Part shown: positions 45,619 to 54,613 of the stretch, piece after piece
How the letters are laid out: every line of letters starts with the position of its first letter
Position numbering within the stretch: the stretch's first letter is position 1
Origin: Acidovorax temperans
GTDB taxonomy: Bacteria > Pseudomonadota > Gammaproteobacteria > Burkholderiales > Burkholderiaceae_C
DNA: 64,000 nucleotides
Direction: 5' to 3'
Assembly (NCBI RefSeq): GCF_006716905.1
Contig: NZ_VFPV01000003.1
Coordinates: 620,001-684,000, forward strand
Translations under genes and position numbers: made by a program
Notes under the pieces: model-generated
The model's input: the letters and a program-made list of their open reading frames with translations, nothing else
Told to the model about the DNA's origin: nothing
Database searches by the model: none

Positions 45619-46727
45619 GCTCTGCGCCACCCAACGATCTTCCACAGCCCCCTGCCGCCGCCATTGCACCGCCCCCCGCTGAGGCAGTGATAGCGCCGGC
45701 CGCCGCGCCTGGGCGCGCCACGGGCGTGGGCATCACCCACTTGTTGCTGGGCGTGGTGGCGGCAGCGGCACTCGCCAGCAGCGTCATGCTGTGGCAAAAG
45801 CTCACCGGCATCCAGGAACAGCTGGCGCGGCAGTCGGCAGACTCGGGGGCGCTGGCGATTGAGGCGCGCACCATCGCCCGACAGGCGGAAGATCAAGTCC
45901 GAGAAACGTCTGCCCGGCTTTCGGTGGCAGAAGCCCGCGTGAGCGAGGTGGCGCTGCAACGCAGCCAGCTCGAAGAGCTGATGCAAAGCCTGTCGCGCTC
46001 GCGCGACGAAAACCTGGTGGTGGACATTGAATCAGCCATCAGGCTGGCGCAGCAACAGGCCCAGCTCACTGGCAGCCTCGATCCACTGGTCGCAGCACTG
46101 AAGTCGGCCGACCAGCGCATCGAACGCGCCGCCCAGCCTCGCCTGGCGCCCCTGCAAAGGGCCATCAGTCGCGATCTGGACCGGTTGACCCGCGCCGCCG
46201 TGACGGACACCGCTGGCCTGCTGGGTCGGCTGGACGAGCTGGTACGCCAGGTGGATGACCTGCCCGTGCTCAACGCCGTGGCGCAGGCAGCAGCCACGCG
46301 GCGGCTGTCAGCACCCGCCGCAACCAGCACCGCCGCAGACCTGGCCAACCTGCCCTGGTGGCAAGCCACCCTGCAGCGCAGCTGGGAAGTGGTGCGCGAC
46401 GAAGCCCGCGGGCTGGTCCGCGTCAGCCGCATTGATCAGCCAGAAGCCATCTTGCTGGCCCCTGACCAGACCTTCTTCCTGCGCGAAAACCTCAAGCTCA
46501 AGCTGCTCAATGCCCGCCTGGGCGTGCTGGCACGGCAATACGACTCAGCCCGCGCCGACCTGTCAGCCGCTACCGCGGCGCTGAACAAATACTTTGACCC
46601 CGCCTCGCGCCGCACCCAGAACGCAGCCACCATGCTGCAGCAAGCCCAGCAGAACATGAAGGGCGCTGAGCTGCCACGGCTGGACGAAACCCTCTCTGCG
46701 CTGGCGACCGCCGCCGCAGGCCGATAA
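45615..46727 (+). CDS. hemX: HemX-type membrane protein of the tetrapyrrole operon
   Basis: This 370-residue protein has a Pro/Ala-rich cytoplasmic N terminus (about 1-38), one membrane helix at about 40-60 (HLLLGVVAAAALASSVML) and a long helical periplasmic region with coiled-coil character. The WWQATLQRSWEVVRDEARGLVRVSRI motif is typical of HemX. Its role is not catalytic as far as known; it may organise haem synthesis enzymes at the membrane. It overlaps hemD by 4 nt and is followed by hemY after 14 nt. Confidence 0.88.
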   Translation: MSSAPPNDLPQPPAAAIAPPPAEAVIAPAAAPGRATGVGITHLLLGVVAAAALASSVMLWQKLTGIQEQLARQSADSGALAIEARTIARQAEDQVRETSARLSVAEARVSEVALQRSQLEELMQSLSRSRDENLVVDIESAIRLAQQQAQLTGSLDPLVAALKSADQRIERAAQPRLAPLQRAISRDLDRLTRAAVTDTAGLLGRLDELVRQVDDLPVLNAVAQAAATRRLSAPAATSTAADLANLPWWQATLQRSWEVVRDEARGLVRVSRIDQPEAILLAPDQTFFLRENLKLKLLNARLGVLARQYDSARADLSAATAALNKYFDPASRRTQNAATMLQQAQQNMKGAELPRLDETLSALATAAAGR

Positions 46728-46741
46728 AGAGGGCCCCCAGC

Positions 46742-48022
46742 ATGCGCGCAGCTCTCTGGCTCTTGGCATTGTTTGGCGTGGCCGTGGCTGCTGCGCTGTT
46801 TGCGGGCAACAACCAGGGCACTGTCACCCTGTACTGGCCGCCCTACCGCATCGATCTGTCACTGAATCTGGTCGTGCTGCTGCTGGTGGGCGGATTCACC
46901 ACGCTGTACGCGGCCCTGCGGGCCCTGGCAGCCCTGCTGGCACTGCCCCACCAGGCCCGCCGCTGGCGCGTGCAGCAAAAAGAACGCGCCATGCACCATG
47001 CGCTGCTGGACGCGCTAACGCACATGCTGGCCGGGCGCTTCCTGCGCTCTCGCAAATCAGCGCTGGCTGCGCTGGCGCAAGAAGGTGCATTGCAGTCCGC
47101 TGGCGAGCCGGTACCCCATGGCAAGCAACTGCGCGCGCTGGCGCATTTGATTGCGGCCGAATCCTCCCATGCCCTGCAAGACCGGGCCACGCGCGAAAGC
47201 CACCTGCAAAACGCCCTGGAAGAGGCCCCCGCCAAGGGCAACGGGCAAGACCAGGAACTGCGTGAGGGAGCCCAGATTCGCGCCGCCCGCTGGAGCCTGG
47301 ACGACCGGGACCCCAACGCAACCCTGGAGCGCCTCGCTGCGTTGCCACAAGGGGCGGCCCGTCGCACTCTGGCGCTGCGCATTCGCCTCAAGGCCACACG
47401 CCAGGCACGACAAACCCGTGAAGCGCTGGACACCGCCCGTTTGCTGGGCAAGCACCGCGCGTTCTCGGCAGGTGCTGCGCAAAGCATCATGCGCGGACTG
47501 GCCATTGAACTCATCCAGTCGGCGCACGACCCCGCGCAGCTGGTGCAGATCTGGGCATCGCTGGAAAACTCTGAGCGCAACATGCCCGAACTGGCGGTGC
47601 AAGCCGCCCAGCGCCTGGCCCATCTGGGTGGCGATCCGGCCCAGGTGCGAGCCTGGCTCCTGCCCGTGTGGGAACGCATGGTAGAGCTGCCCGATGGCCT
47701 GCCCGAAGGCCTGGCGCTGAAGCTCATCCATTGCCTAGAAGACGGGTTGTCCACCATCGACGCCGGCTGGCTGGCGCGCATTGAAGCAGCGCAGCAAGCC
47801 AACCCTCGCGATGCGCGGTTGCAGTACCTGGCAGGCATGGCCTGCCTGAAACGGCAGCTTTGGGGCAAGGCGCAGCAGTTGCTGACCCAAGCAGCATCCC
47901 AACTGACCGACAAAACCCTTCGCGCCAGTGCCTGGCGCAACTTGGCCGAGCTGGCAGAACAGCGGGGCGACAGCGAAGCCGCTGCCCGCGCCTGGAAATC
48001 TGCAGCGCAGCAGCAGCGCTGA
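46742..48022 (+). CDS. hemY: HemY-type protein with TPR-like repeats
   Basis: This 426-residue protein has two N-terminal membrane helices (about 3-20 and 40-63) around the NNQGTVTLYWPPYRIDLSLN segment typical of HemY. It continues with alpha-helical TPR-like repeats in the periplasm or at the membrane face. This Gram-negative HemY is not a protoporphyrinogen oxidase; it is an accessory protein of the tetrapyrrole operon. It closes the hemCDXY operon. A strong hairpin at 48080-48105 follows. Confidence 0.9.
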   Translation: MRAALWLLALFGVAVAAALFAGNNQGTVTLYWPPYRIDLSLNLVVLLLVGGFTTLYAALRALAALLALPHQARRWRVQQKERAMHHALLDALTHMLAGRFLRSRKSALAALAQEGALQSAGEPVPHGKQLRALAHLIAAESSHALQDRATRESHLQNALEEAPAKGNGQDQELREGAQIRAARWSLDDRDPNATLERLAALPQGAARRTLALRIRLKATRQARQTREALDTARLLGKHRAFSAGAAQSIMRGLAIELIQSAHDPAQLVQIWASLENSERNMPELAVQAAQRLAHLGGDPAQVRAWLLPVWERMVELPDGLPEGLALKLIHCLEDGLSTIDAGWLARIEAAQQANPRDARLQYLAGMACLKRQLWGKAQQLLTQAASQLTDKTLRASAWRNLAELAEQRGDSEAAARAWKSAAQQQR

Positions 48023-48365
48023 GTTCGGAGGGCTGCAACGGCCCTCACGCCCCTTCTCCCTGCCTTTCTCAGCCAGCCCCGGTACGGCCAAGGTCTGCCG
48101 TACCGCCATGGCCCCCTCACCCTGGCCGCCTTGTAGATCCTTGGTGTTGATCACCAGGGAAAGCCACGTTTTGCGTGCAATGCGCCATCTCAAACGTTGG
48201 TGAACTTTGAGCGCAGAGGCTGTATCAATTCAGTTTTTTTGAATCAAGGCAACAATTCGCCTGAAACCGACACGGGCCCCCGCTTCCTAAACTGCAGGTA
48301 TTGCAGCGCTGGCACTGGCTCCCAAGCCAGCCCTTCTGCCCCCTTACTTTCGACCAATCCACCCC
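48023..48365. other. Intergenic region after hemY with a strong hairpin
   Basis: The 343-nt gap holds a perfect hairpin CGGTACGGC-N8-GCCGTACCG (48080-48105) that lacks a T run. A second weaker pairing CTTGGTG...CACCAGG lies near 48141-48158. The later part, including CAGTTTTTTTGAATC near 48231, is AT-richer and must carry the cytochrome b561 promoter. No gene or RNA is recognised. Confidence 0.45.
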
Positions 48366-48941
48366 ATGTCTTCACTCTCTTACGAAACGGGCTCCAGGCC
48401 CCTGCGGTACTCAGGCACCGCTATGCTGCTGCACTGGGTGCTGGCCATCGCACTGGTCGCGATTTTTGGCCTGGGCCTTTACATGACCGGGCTTCCCTTC
48501 TCGCCCCAGCGGCTCAAGCTCTACAACTGGCACAAATGGGCGGGCGTGACGATTTTGGCGCTGTCCGTGCTGCGATTGGTGTGGCGCATCACCCACCGGC
48601 CACCGGCTTTGCCACGCGCCATGGAACGCGCCATGCCCGTGTGGCAAAAGGCGGCGCACCACGCCACGCACCACCTGCTGTATGTGCTGTTTTTCGCAGT
48701 GCCGTTGATTGGCTGGGCTTACAGCTCGGCCGCAGGCTTCCCCATCGTGTTCCTGGGCCTGTGGCAATTGCCCGACTTTGTGCCCGTGAGCAAGGAATTG
48801 GCCGAGGCGATCAAGCCCTGGCACGAGCTATCTGCCTATGCCATGGCAGGCCTGGTGGTGGTGCATGTGGCCGCAGCGCTCAAGCACCAGATCATTGACC
48901 GCGACGGCTTGCTGCAACGCATGCTGCCCGGCAAGCGCTGA
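48366..48941 (+). CDS. Cytochrome b561
   Basis: This 191-residue inner-membrane protein has four helices with conserved haem-ligand histidines: MLLHWVLAI (helix 1), NWHKWAG (helix 2), HHATHHLLY (helix 3) and VVHVAAALKHQ (helix 4). It is a two-haem diheme b561 of the CybB type that moves electrons between quinones and other carriers. It lies upstream of two YceI genes on the same strand, a common Betaproteobacterial arrangement, which suggests a shared role with a lipid-binding periplasmic protein. Confidence 0.92.
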   Translation: MSSLSYETGSRPLRYSGTAMLLHWVLAIALVAIFGLGLYMTGLPFSPQRLKLYNWHKWAGVTILALSVLRLVWRITHRPPALPRAMERAMPVWQKAAHHATHHLLYVLFFAVPLIGWAYSSAAGFPIVFLGLWQLPDFVPVSKELAEAIKPWHELSAYAMAGLVVVHVAAALKHQIIDRDGLLQRMLPGKR

Positions 48942-49030
48942 AACAACCGCTGAACCCGCTTGCACCGCAAAACCAGCACTCTCATCGCTGCCAACCTCGC
49001 GGGCAGACCCCATACCTCTGAGGAGTTTTC

Positions 49031-49600
49031 ATGAAATTCGCCAACATCGTTTCCGCACTGGCCCTGGGCACCACTTTGCTCGCCCAACCCGCCCTGGCCC
49101 AGCAGAAGCTGGACACTGCCAAGAGCGAAGTGCAGTTCACCGCACGCCAGATGGGTGTGCCCCTGGACGGTCACTTCAAGAAGTTCGATGCCCAAGTGGC
49201 CTTCGACCCTGCCAAGCTGGCCACCAGCAAGATCACCTTCACGGTAGACACCGGCAGCGCCACCCTCGGCTCCAAGGAAACAGACGCCGAACTGCCCAAG
49301 GCCGTGTGGTTCAACGTGCCCAAGTTCCCCCAAGCCACGTTTGAATCCAGCGCCATCAAGGCCCTGGGCGGCGGCAAGTTTGAGGTGGCGGGCAAGCTCA
49401 CCATCAAAGGCAATTCGGTCAATGTCGTGGCACCCGTCACGCTGACACAAGCCGGCGCCATCACCACAGCCACGGGCTCCTTCCCCATCAAGCGCCTGGC
49501 TTTCAAGATTGGCGAGAACGAGTGGGCCGACACCTCGATGGTGGCCGATGACGTTCAAGTCAAGTTCAAGCTGGCATTGACGGGTGTGGGCAAGCTCTAA
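49031..49600 (+). CDS. YceI-family periplasmic protein (1)
   Basis: This 189-residue protein has a Sec signal peptide ending near ALA-QQ (residue 24). The YceI barrel motifs include KSEVQFTARQMGVPLDGHFKKFDAQVAFDP, DAELPKAVWFNVPKFPQATFESSAIK and GGKFEVAGKLTIKGNSVNV. YceI proteins bind polyisoprenoid lipids in a lipocalin-like barrel; the ligand may be ubiquinone-like. A good ribosome-binding site (GAGGAG) precedes the start. It is followed by a second YceI gene 77 nt later. Confidence 0.92.
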   Translation: MKFANIVSALALGTTLLAQPALAQQKLDTAKSEVQFTARQMGVPLDGHFKKFDAQVAFDPAKLATSKITFTVDTGSATLGSKETDAELPKAVWFNVPKFPQATFESSAIKALGGGKFEVAGKLTIKGNSVNVVAPVTLTQAGAITTATGSFPIKRLAFKIGENEWADTSMVADDVQVKFKLALTGVGKL

Positions 49601-49677
49601 GCCCCACGCGCCCACCCGCTGCGTAATCGATTTCTACAACCGTTTCCTCAACCCTCTGATTTTCAGGAGTTTTTCCC

Positions 49678-50253
49678 ATGCGCAAATCTCTCTTCGCACT
49701 GGCCGCCGTAGCAACCATGTTTGCAGGCGCTGCACAAGCCCAGTCGGCCAACTACGCCATCGACCCGACACACACCTTCGTGACCTTTGAAATCAGCCAC
49801 TTTGGCGCATCGGTCAACCGCGCTCGCTTCGACAAGAAGGAAGGCACAGTGCAATTCGACCGTGCTGGCAAGACTGGCAAGGTGGAGATTTCTTTCGACG
49901 CCACTTCGGTCAACTCTGGCACGCCTGCATTCGACAAGCACCTGCAAAGCGCAGACCTGTTCAACGCAGCCGCCCATCCCACCATCAAGTTCGTTTCTGA
50001 CAAGTTCGTCTTCAAGGGCGACAACGTGAGCGAAGTCACCGGCCAGCTGACCTTGCTGGGCAAGACAGCCCCCATCACCCTCAAGGCCAACCAGTTCGCC
50101 TGCTACCAAAGCCCCATGCTCAAGCGCGAAGTGTGCGGTGGCGACTTTGAAGCCACCATCGACCGCACCCAGTGGGGCATGAACTACGGCGTGGACTGGG
50201 GCTTCTCCAAGAACGTACGCCTGGTCGTGCAAGTGGAAGCTGTGAAGCAGTAA
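49678..50253 (+). CDS. YceI-family periplasmic protein (2)
   Basis: This 191-residue protein has a signal peptide ending near AQA-QSANY (residue 22) and the YceI fold: YAIDPTHTFVTFEISHFGASVNRARFDKKEG and FDKHLQSADLFNAAAHPTIKFVSDKF. It is less like the first YceI than expected for a recent tandem copy, so the two probably separated long ago and bind different lipids. A strong terminator follows, so b561-yceI-yceI is one unit. Confidence 0.93.
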   Translation: MRKSLFALAAVATMFAGAAQAQSANYAIDPTHTFVTFEISHFGASVNRARFDKKEGTVQFDRAGKTGKVEISFDATSVNSGTPAFDKHLQSADLFNAAAHPTIKFVSDKFVFKGDNVSEVTGQLTLLGKTAPITLKANQFACYQSPMLKREVCGGDFEATIDRTQWGMNYGVDWGFSKNVRLVVQVEAVKQ

Positions 50254-50269
50254 TTCCTGGCGCACCCGC

Positions 50270-50311
50270 AAAAAGCCACCGCAGTGCCTGCCACTGCGGT
50301 GGCTTTTTTTT
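50270..50311 (+). terminator. Intrinsic terminator after the yceI genes
   Basis: AAAAAGCCACCGCAGTG and CACTGCGGTGGCTTTTT form a perfect 17-bp stem with a 5-nt loop and a long T run. Confidence 0.95.
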
Positions 50312-50390
50312 GCCATTCAATCCACGAAAGTTATTTTTAAGTAAATCAATTATGAATAGTAGAATTTGATCCACATTCAGGAGACGCCCC

Positions 50391-51014
50391 ATGACCGCCC
50401 CCCAGACCCCTGCGCCCACAGCCACATTGCCTGCGCCAGCCGTCATTCAGCAGTTGCACCACTACGCCTACAAAGCCAGGGATGCGGAGGAAACGCGCCA
50501 TTTCTACGAAGACATCCTGGGCCTGCCGCTGTACCACATCATCCAGAGCGACTATGTGCCCAGCACTGGCGAGTACTGCCCCTACACCCACTTCTTCTTC
50601 CGCCTGCAGGACGGCTCTTTCATCGCCTTCTTTGACCTGGGCGATGACGTCAAGCCCGAGCCCTCGCCCAACACCCCCCTGTGGGTCAACCACATCGCCT
50701 TTCGCGTGAACACCGTGCAGGAGCTGGAAGACACCAAGGCCCGCCTGCAAGCCCACGGCGTGGAAGTACTGGGGGTGACCGACCACCACATCTTCAAGAG
50801 CATTTATTTCTTCGATCCCAACGGCATCCGCCTGGAACTGGCGGCACAAGTGGCCAACGAAGAACAGATGGCCAAAGACAGCACCGTGGCCCACGCCCGA
50901 CTCAAAGAGTGGACAGCACGCAAGGAGCAATGGCGCAAGGAACGCGCTGAAGGCAAGGTGGCTGCACCTTTGAAGCCCCAGCAAAACGACCGGCCGGAGT
51001 TCGCACGGGGCTGA
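50391..51014 (+). CDS. VOC-family (glyoxalase/extradiol dioxygenase fold) protein
   Basis: This 207-residue protein has one VOC domain at about 20-160 with metal-ligand-like residues: HHYAYKARDAEETRHFYEDILGLPLYH, WVNHIAFRV and IYFFDPNGIRLELAA (His, His, Glu). A lysine-, arginine- and glutamate-rich helical tail of about 40 residues follows. Substrate and reaction are unknown; related proteins include glyoxalases and ring-cleaving dioxygenases. It stands alone between the yceI terminator and the convergent DUF6279 gene. Confidence 0.85.
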   Translation: MTAPQTPAPTATLPAPAVIQQLHHYAYKARDAEETRHFYEDILGLPLYHIIQSDYVPSTGEYCPYTHFFFRLQDGSFIAFFDLGDDVKPEPSPNTPLWVNHIAFRVNTVQELEDTKARLQAHGVEVLGVTDHHIFKSIYFFDPNGIRLELAAQVANEEQMAKDSTVAHARLKEWTARKEQWRKERAEGKVAAPLKPQQNDRPEFARG

Positions 51015-51174
51015 TGTTCAAAAAGAGCCGCACAGGTGCGGCCGTTCGACTGATCAACGACAAAGGCTATGCCTTGCCCAACTGACCAGAGGCTCAGGTG
51101 CCGCACTTCTTGCCTGGCCCCAAGGCACGCCATTGTCAGTGCTGAAAAAAACAGCCCTTCGCTGCCGCCAGAGT

Positions 51175-52080
51175 TCAACGCCCCGCCAGCACCCAAAAGT
51201 CCTGCTCATATCCTTTCACAGACTGCACCGCCTTCATCCGCTGGGCAGGCGTCATCGCACGGTGCACCAGGGCAAAGCCGGCGCACCCTTCCTCCACCAG
51301 TTTTCGGGCGTAGTGCTGGTAAGCCGGGTCGGGTGAGGTGTTGAAACGCTCCATGTAGCCGCGCAGCAGGCTTCGGTTGCGCTCTGTACTGGCTGGGTCA
51401 GAGGCAATCTGCCGCAGTACCTGGGCCAAGTCACTTTGCCGACGCAGGCGTTCTGCGTAGCTGCGCTGGGGGTCGAACGTTGACTGGGCGATAAAGCTGC
51501 GCAGGGCAGCTTTCTGCGACTCCTGCAGCGCCCCATAAAAGCCTTCAGCCCGCGACAACAGCAACTTGAACCGATGCGCAGCCAGTTTGTCGGCAGGCAC
51601 ATCCAGCCACTCCCGCCGCCAGTCAGCATTGCTGTCTGCTTGTTGTTTCTCGAAGTTCCGAATCTGACTTTCGGTCAACTGCGATGCGAGCACCACAAGC
51701 CTGGGCTCCACCTGCGCGATGAGCTGGTCAATCTGCAAGCGCACGTCGGCATATACACGGCAAGCTTGGTCAGCGGTGATGTCATCGGCCAGCCGCTGCT
51801 GCACCTGCTGCAGCAAGGCAGCGTGCTGCGGCAGCATCTGATCGCGGTGCCACTGGTGCAGGTCGCCCAGTTCGCTGCGCAAACGGTCTGCCTGGGCGTC
51901 GGTCAGGTTGAAATAGTTGTTCAGCCGCCAATACACCAGCTGCGGGGCCTGGTTGTAGGCCAGTTTGACGGCGCTGCAGCCCCGCAGGAACAGCACGCAC
52001 GCCAGCAAGGCAAAGGTGCGCCATGCGGAATGAAAAGGAAACAACAGTGCACGCACGATGGCTCCTGGCGATAACAGCAA
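51175..52080 (-). CDS. DUF6279-like lipoprotein
   Basis: This 301-residue protein has an N-terminal hydrophobic segment (FALLACVLFLRGC) that fits a lipoprotein signal, although the Arg before Gly-Cys makes it unusual. The mature part is mainly helical and Arg/Gln-rich: AYNQAPQLVYWRLNNYFNLTDAQADRLRSEL and LTESQIRNFEKQQADSNADWRREWL. These match the DUF6279 family, which has no known function. It is convergent with the VOC gene. Confidence 0.75.
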   Translation of the reverse strand: MLLSPGAIVRALLFPFHSAWRTFALLACVLFLRGCSAVKLAYNQAPQLVYWRLNNYFNLTDAQADRLRSELGDLHQWHRDQMLPQHAALLQQVQQRLADDITADQACRVYADVRLQIDQLIAQVEPRLVVLASQLTESQIRNFEKQQADSNADWRREWLDVPADKLAAHRFKLLLSRAEGFYGALQESQKAALRSFIAQSTFDPQRSYAERLRRQSDLAQVLRQIASDPASTERNRSLLRGYMERFNTSPDPAYQHYARKLVEEGCAGFALVHRAMTPAQRMKAVQSVKGYEQDFWVLAGR

Positions 52081-52205
52081 TTGGGGCGTCAGGATAGGGG
52101 CAATGGGGTGCCGAAGTGTGCGGCAGGGGTAATGGGGCGGCTGGGTCTATCCCGGGCAAAAGATGCTGTGGCTATCCATACCTGTTCACCACCAATGGCG
52201 AGGAA

Positions 52206-53165
52206 TCACCCGCCCCCACCCGCCTGTCCTGCGGCGCTGGTAGCCGTCTGGGCCATGGTCTGCAGCCACTGCGCAAACGTGGTCAGCACCGGTGGCTGGG
52301 CCTGTGCGGGGCTGATGAGGTAATACGCCCGCTCGCCACGCAGCGGGCGGTTGCAGGCCACCACCAGCTCGCCACTGGCAAGTTCTGCCTCGATCAGCAG
52401 CGGCGGCATCAACGCTACGCCCATGCCGTGTGTGGCGGCCACGGCCAGCATGGAGAACAGCTCATACCGCGGGCCATCCAAGGCGTGCGGAGCATCCACC
52501 CCCATCGCATCAAACCACTGGCGCCAGCCGTAGGGACGCGTGCTTTGCTGCAGCAGCGGCAACTCGGCCAGCGCCTCGGCAGCCACAGGTTGGTGCGCAC
52601 GGCCTCGGCCCCGGGGCGCGGCGGATTCGAGCAGACGGGGGCTGCACACCGGCACCACGTCCTCGTGCATTAGCAACTGCGCCTGCACACCGGGCCAGTG
52701 GGCCACCTGCTCGGGTGTGCCTGCGTAAAGGGCAGCATCGAAGGTGGTATCGGCAAACAGGAAAGGGCGCGTCTGCGTGTCGATGTGCACCACAATGTCG
52801 GGGTGCGCCTGCGCCAGTTGCGGCAGGCGCGGGATGAGCCAACGCGTGGCGAACGTGGGCACCGCCGCCAACGACAGCGCGCCGCCCTCACCCTGGTGGG
52901 CCATCACGTCCAGCGTGTCGCGCTCCAGCCCCTGCAGCCAGCGCGCCACCTGGCGGCCGTAGTGGGCCCCAGCGGGTGTCAGCACCACGCCGTGGCGTGT
53001 GCGGCGAAACAGTTGCACGCCCAAAAACTCTTCCAGCGCCTGAATCTGGCGCGACACCGCGCTCTGCGTCAAGAACAGCTCTTGCGCTGCACGGGTGTAG
53101 CTTTCATGCCGGGCGGCCACTTCAAAGCAGGCCAGGGCTTGGGTCGATGGAATGTTGCGGCGCAT
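52206..53165 (-). CDS. LysR-type regulator (GcvA/GcdR group), probable regulator of gcdH
   Basis: This 319-residue protein has an N-terminal HTH (ALACFEVAARHESYTRAAQELFLTQSAVSRQIQALEEFLGVQLF, about 9-52) and a periplasmic-binding-fold effector domain. MRRNIPSTQALACFE is typical of the GcvA/GcdR group. It is divergent from gcdH with 181 nt between them, containing a TTCATGAA palindrome at 53233-53240. It probably activates gcdH when glutarate or glutaryl-CoA is present. The C terminus ends in a glycine-rich tail. Confidence 0.9.
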   Translation of the reverse strand: MRRNIPSTQALACFEVAARHESYTRAAQELFLTQSAVSRQIQALEEFLGVQLFRRTRHGVVLTPAGAHYGRQVARWLQGLERDTLDVMAHQGEGGALSLAAVPTFATRWLIPRLPQLAQAHPDIVVHIDTQTRPFLFADTTFDAALYAGTPEQVAHWPGVQAQLLMHEDVVPVCSPRLLESAAPRGRGRAHQPVAAEALAELPLLQQSTRPYGWRQWFDAMGVDAPHALDGPRYELFSMLAVAATHGMGVALMPPLLIEAELASGELVVACNRPLRGERAYYLISPAQAQPPVLTTFAQWLQTMAQTATSAAGQAGGGG

Positions 53166-53346
53166 GATGATGAAAAGGAACTTGAGCAGCAGCGATTTCC
53201 TTTACTGCCGGCAGAATCAAGTATTCCATATATTCATGAAACGCATTCCTGGATGAAAAGAACTCGCTTGCGGCTCGGCCAGGCCAGGCCTACGATGCAA
53301 TCCAGATTCTTTTGTTACCCCCTCTTTTTGACCTGGAGACACGCAC

Positions 53347-54543
53347 ATGGCCCACGCCGCTTTTCAATGGGATGACCCTTTCCTCCTGAGCCAGCAACTG
53401 ACCGAAGACGAGCGTGCCATCCGCGACGCCGCCGCCGCCTATTGCCAGGACAAGCTGGCCCCGCGCGTGCTCGATGCCTTCCGCCACGAAAAGATGGACG
53501 TGAGCATCTTCCGCGAGATGGGCGAAGTGGGCCTGCTGGGCCCCACCATCCCAGAGCAGTACGGCGGCCCCGGCCTGTCGTATGTGGCCTACGGCCTGAT
53601 CGCCCGCGAGGTGGAGCGTGTGGATTCGGGCTACCGCTCGATGGCCAGCGTGCAGTCGTCGCTGGTGATGGTGCCCATTTATGAATTCGGCAGCGAAGCC
53701 CAGCGCCAGAAGTACCTGCCCAAGCTCGCCAGCGGCGAGTGGATTGGCTGCTTCGGCCTGACCGAGCCCGACCACGGCTCCGACCCCGGCAGCATGGCCA
53801 CCCGCGCCTACAAGGTGCCCGGCGGCTACAAGCTCAAGGGCAGCAAGATGTGGATCACCAACAGCCCCGTGGCCGACGTGTTCGTGGTCTGGGCCAAGGA
53901 AGTCTCCGAAGGCGGCGCCGTCGGCCCGATTCGTGGCTTTGTTCTGGAAAAGGGCATGAAGGGATTGAGCGCCCCCGCCATCCACGGCAAGGTGGGCCTG
54001 CGCGCCTCGATCACCGGCGAGATCGTGATGGACGATGTGTTCGTGCCGGAAGAAAATGCCTTCCCTGAAGTGCAAGGCCTGAAGGGCCCCTTCACCTGCC
54101 TGAACAGCGCCCGCTACGGCATCGCCTGGGGCGCACTGGGCGCGGCCGAGTTCTGCTGGCACACCGCCCGCCAGTACACGCTGGACCGCAAGCAGTTTGG
54201 CCGCCCCCTGGCTGCCAACCAGCTCATCCAGAAGAAGCTAGCCGACATGCAGACCGAGATCGCCATCGGCCTGCAGGCCTGCCTGCAGTTCGGCCGCATG
54301 AAGGACGCAGGCACGGCCAGCGTGGAAGGCACCTCCATCATCAAGCGCAACAGCTGCGGCAAGGCGCTGGACATTGCCCGCCTGGCGCGCGACATGATGG
54401 GCGGCAACGGCATCAGCGACGAGTTTGGCGTGGCCCGCCACCTGGTGAATCTGGAAGTGGTGAACACGTATGAAGGCACGCACGATGTGCACGCGCTGAT
54501 TCTGGGCCGCGCACAGACGGGTCTGGCGGCATTCGCCAACTGA
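53347..54543 (+). CDS. gcdH: Glutaryl-CoA dehydrogenase
   Basis: This 398-residue flavoprotein oxidises and decarboxylates glutaryl-CoA to crotonyl-CoA in lysine and glutarate breakdown. [48 protein letters not shown] and [13 protein letters not shown] are the FAD/acyl-CoA dehydrogenase motifs. [20 protein letters not shown] holds the catalytic Glu at the usual GCDH place. The ribosome-binding site GGAG is 9 nt before the start. A palindromic repeat that can terminate transcription follows directly, ahead of a CoA-transferase gene. Confidence 0.93.
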   Translation: MAHAAFQWDDPFLLSQQLTEDERAIRDAAAAYCQDKLAPRVLDAFRHEKMDVSIFREMGEVGLLGPTIPEQYGGPGLSYVAYGLIAREVERVDSGYRSMASVQSSLVMVPIYEFGSEAQRQKYLPKLASGEWIGCFGLTEPDHGSDPGSMATRAYKVPGGYKLKGSKMWITNSPVADVFVVWAKEVSEGGAVGPIRGFVLEKGMKGLSAPAIHGKVGLRASITGEIVMDDVFVPEENAFPEVQGLKGPFTCLNSARYGIAWGALGAAEFCWHTARQYTLDRKQFGRPLAANQLIQKKLADMQTEIAIGLQACLQFGRMKDAGTASVEGTSIIKRNSCGKALDIARLARDMMGGNGISDEFGVARHLVNLEVVNTYEGTHDVHALILGRAQTGLAAFAN

Positions 54544-54552
54544 TATCGCTCA

Positions 54553-54606
54553 TCTTTTGATAGCTGCTAGCGCTTTATCCATAAGCGCTAGCGGCATTTT
54601 TTTATT
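54553..54606. repeat. Dispersed palindromic repeat, copy 8, with T run
   Basis: CATCTTTTGATAGCTGCTAG, then CGCTTTATCC, then ATAAGCGCTAGCGGC is the clearest copy of the repeat. Its arms pair over 13 bp (54563-54575 with 54583-54595) and are followed by ATTTTTTT, so it has the form of an intrinsic terminator between gcdH and the CoA-transferase gene. Confidence 0.8.
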
Positions 54607-54613
54607 CAAAACC

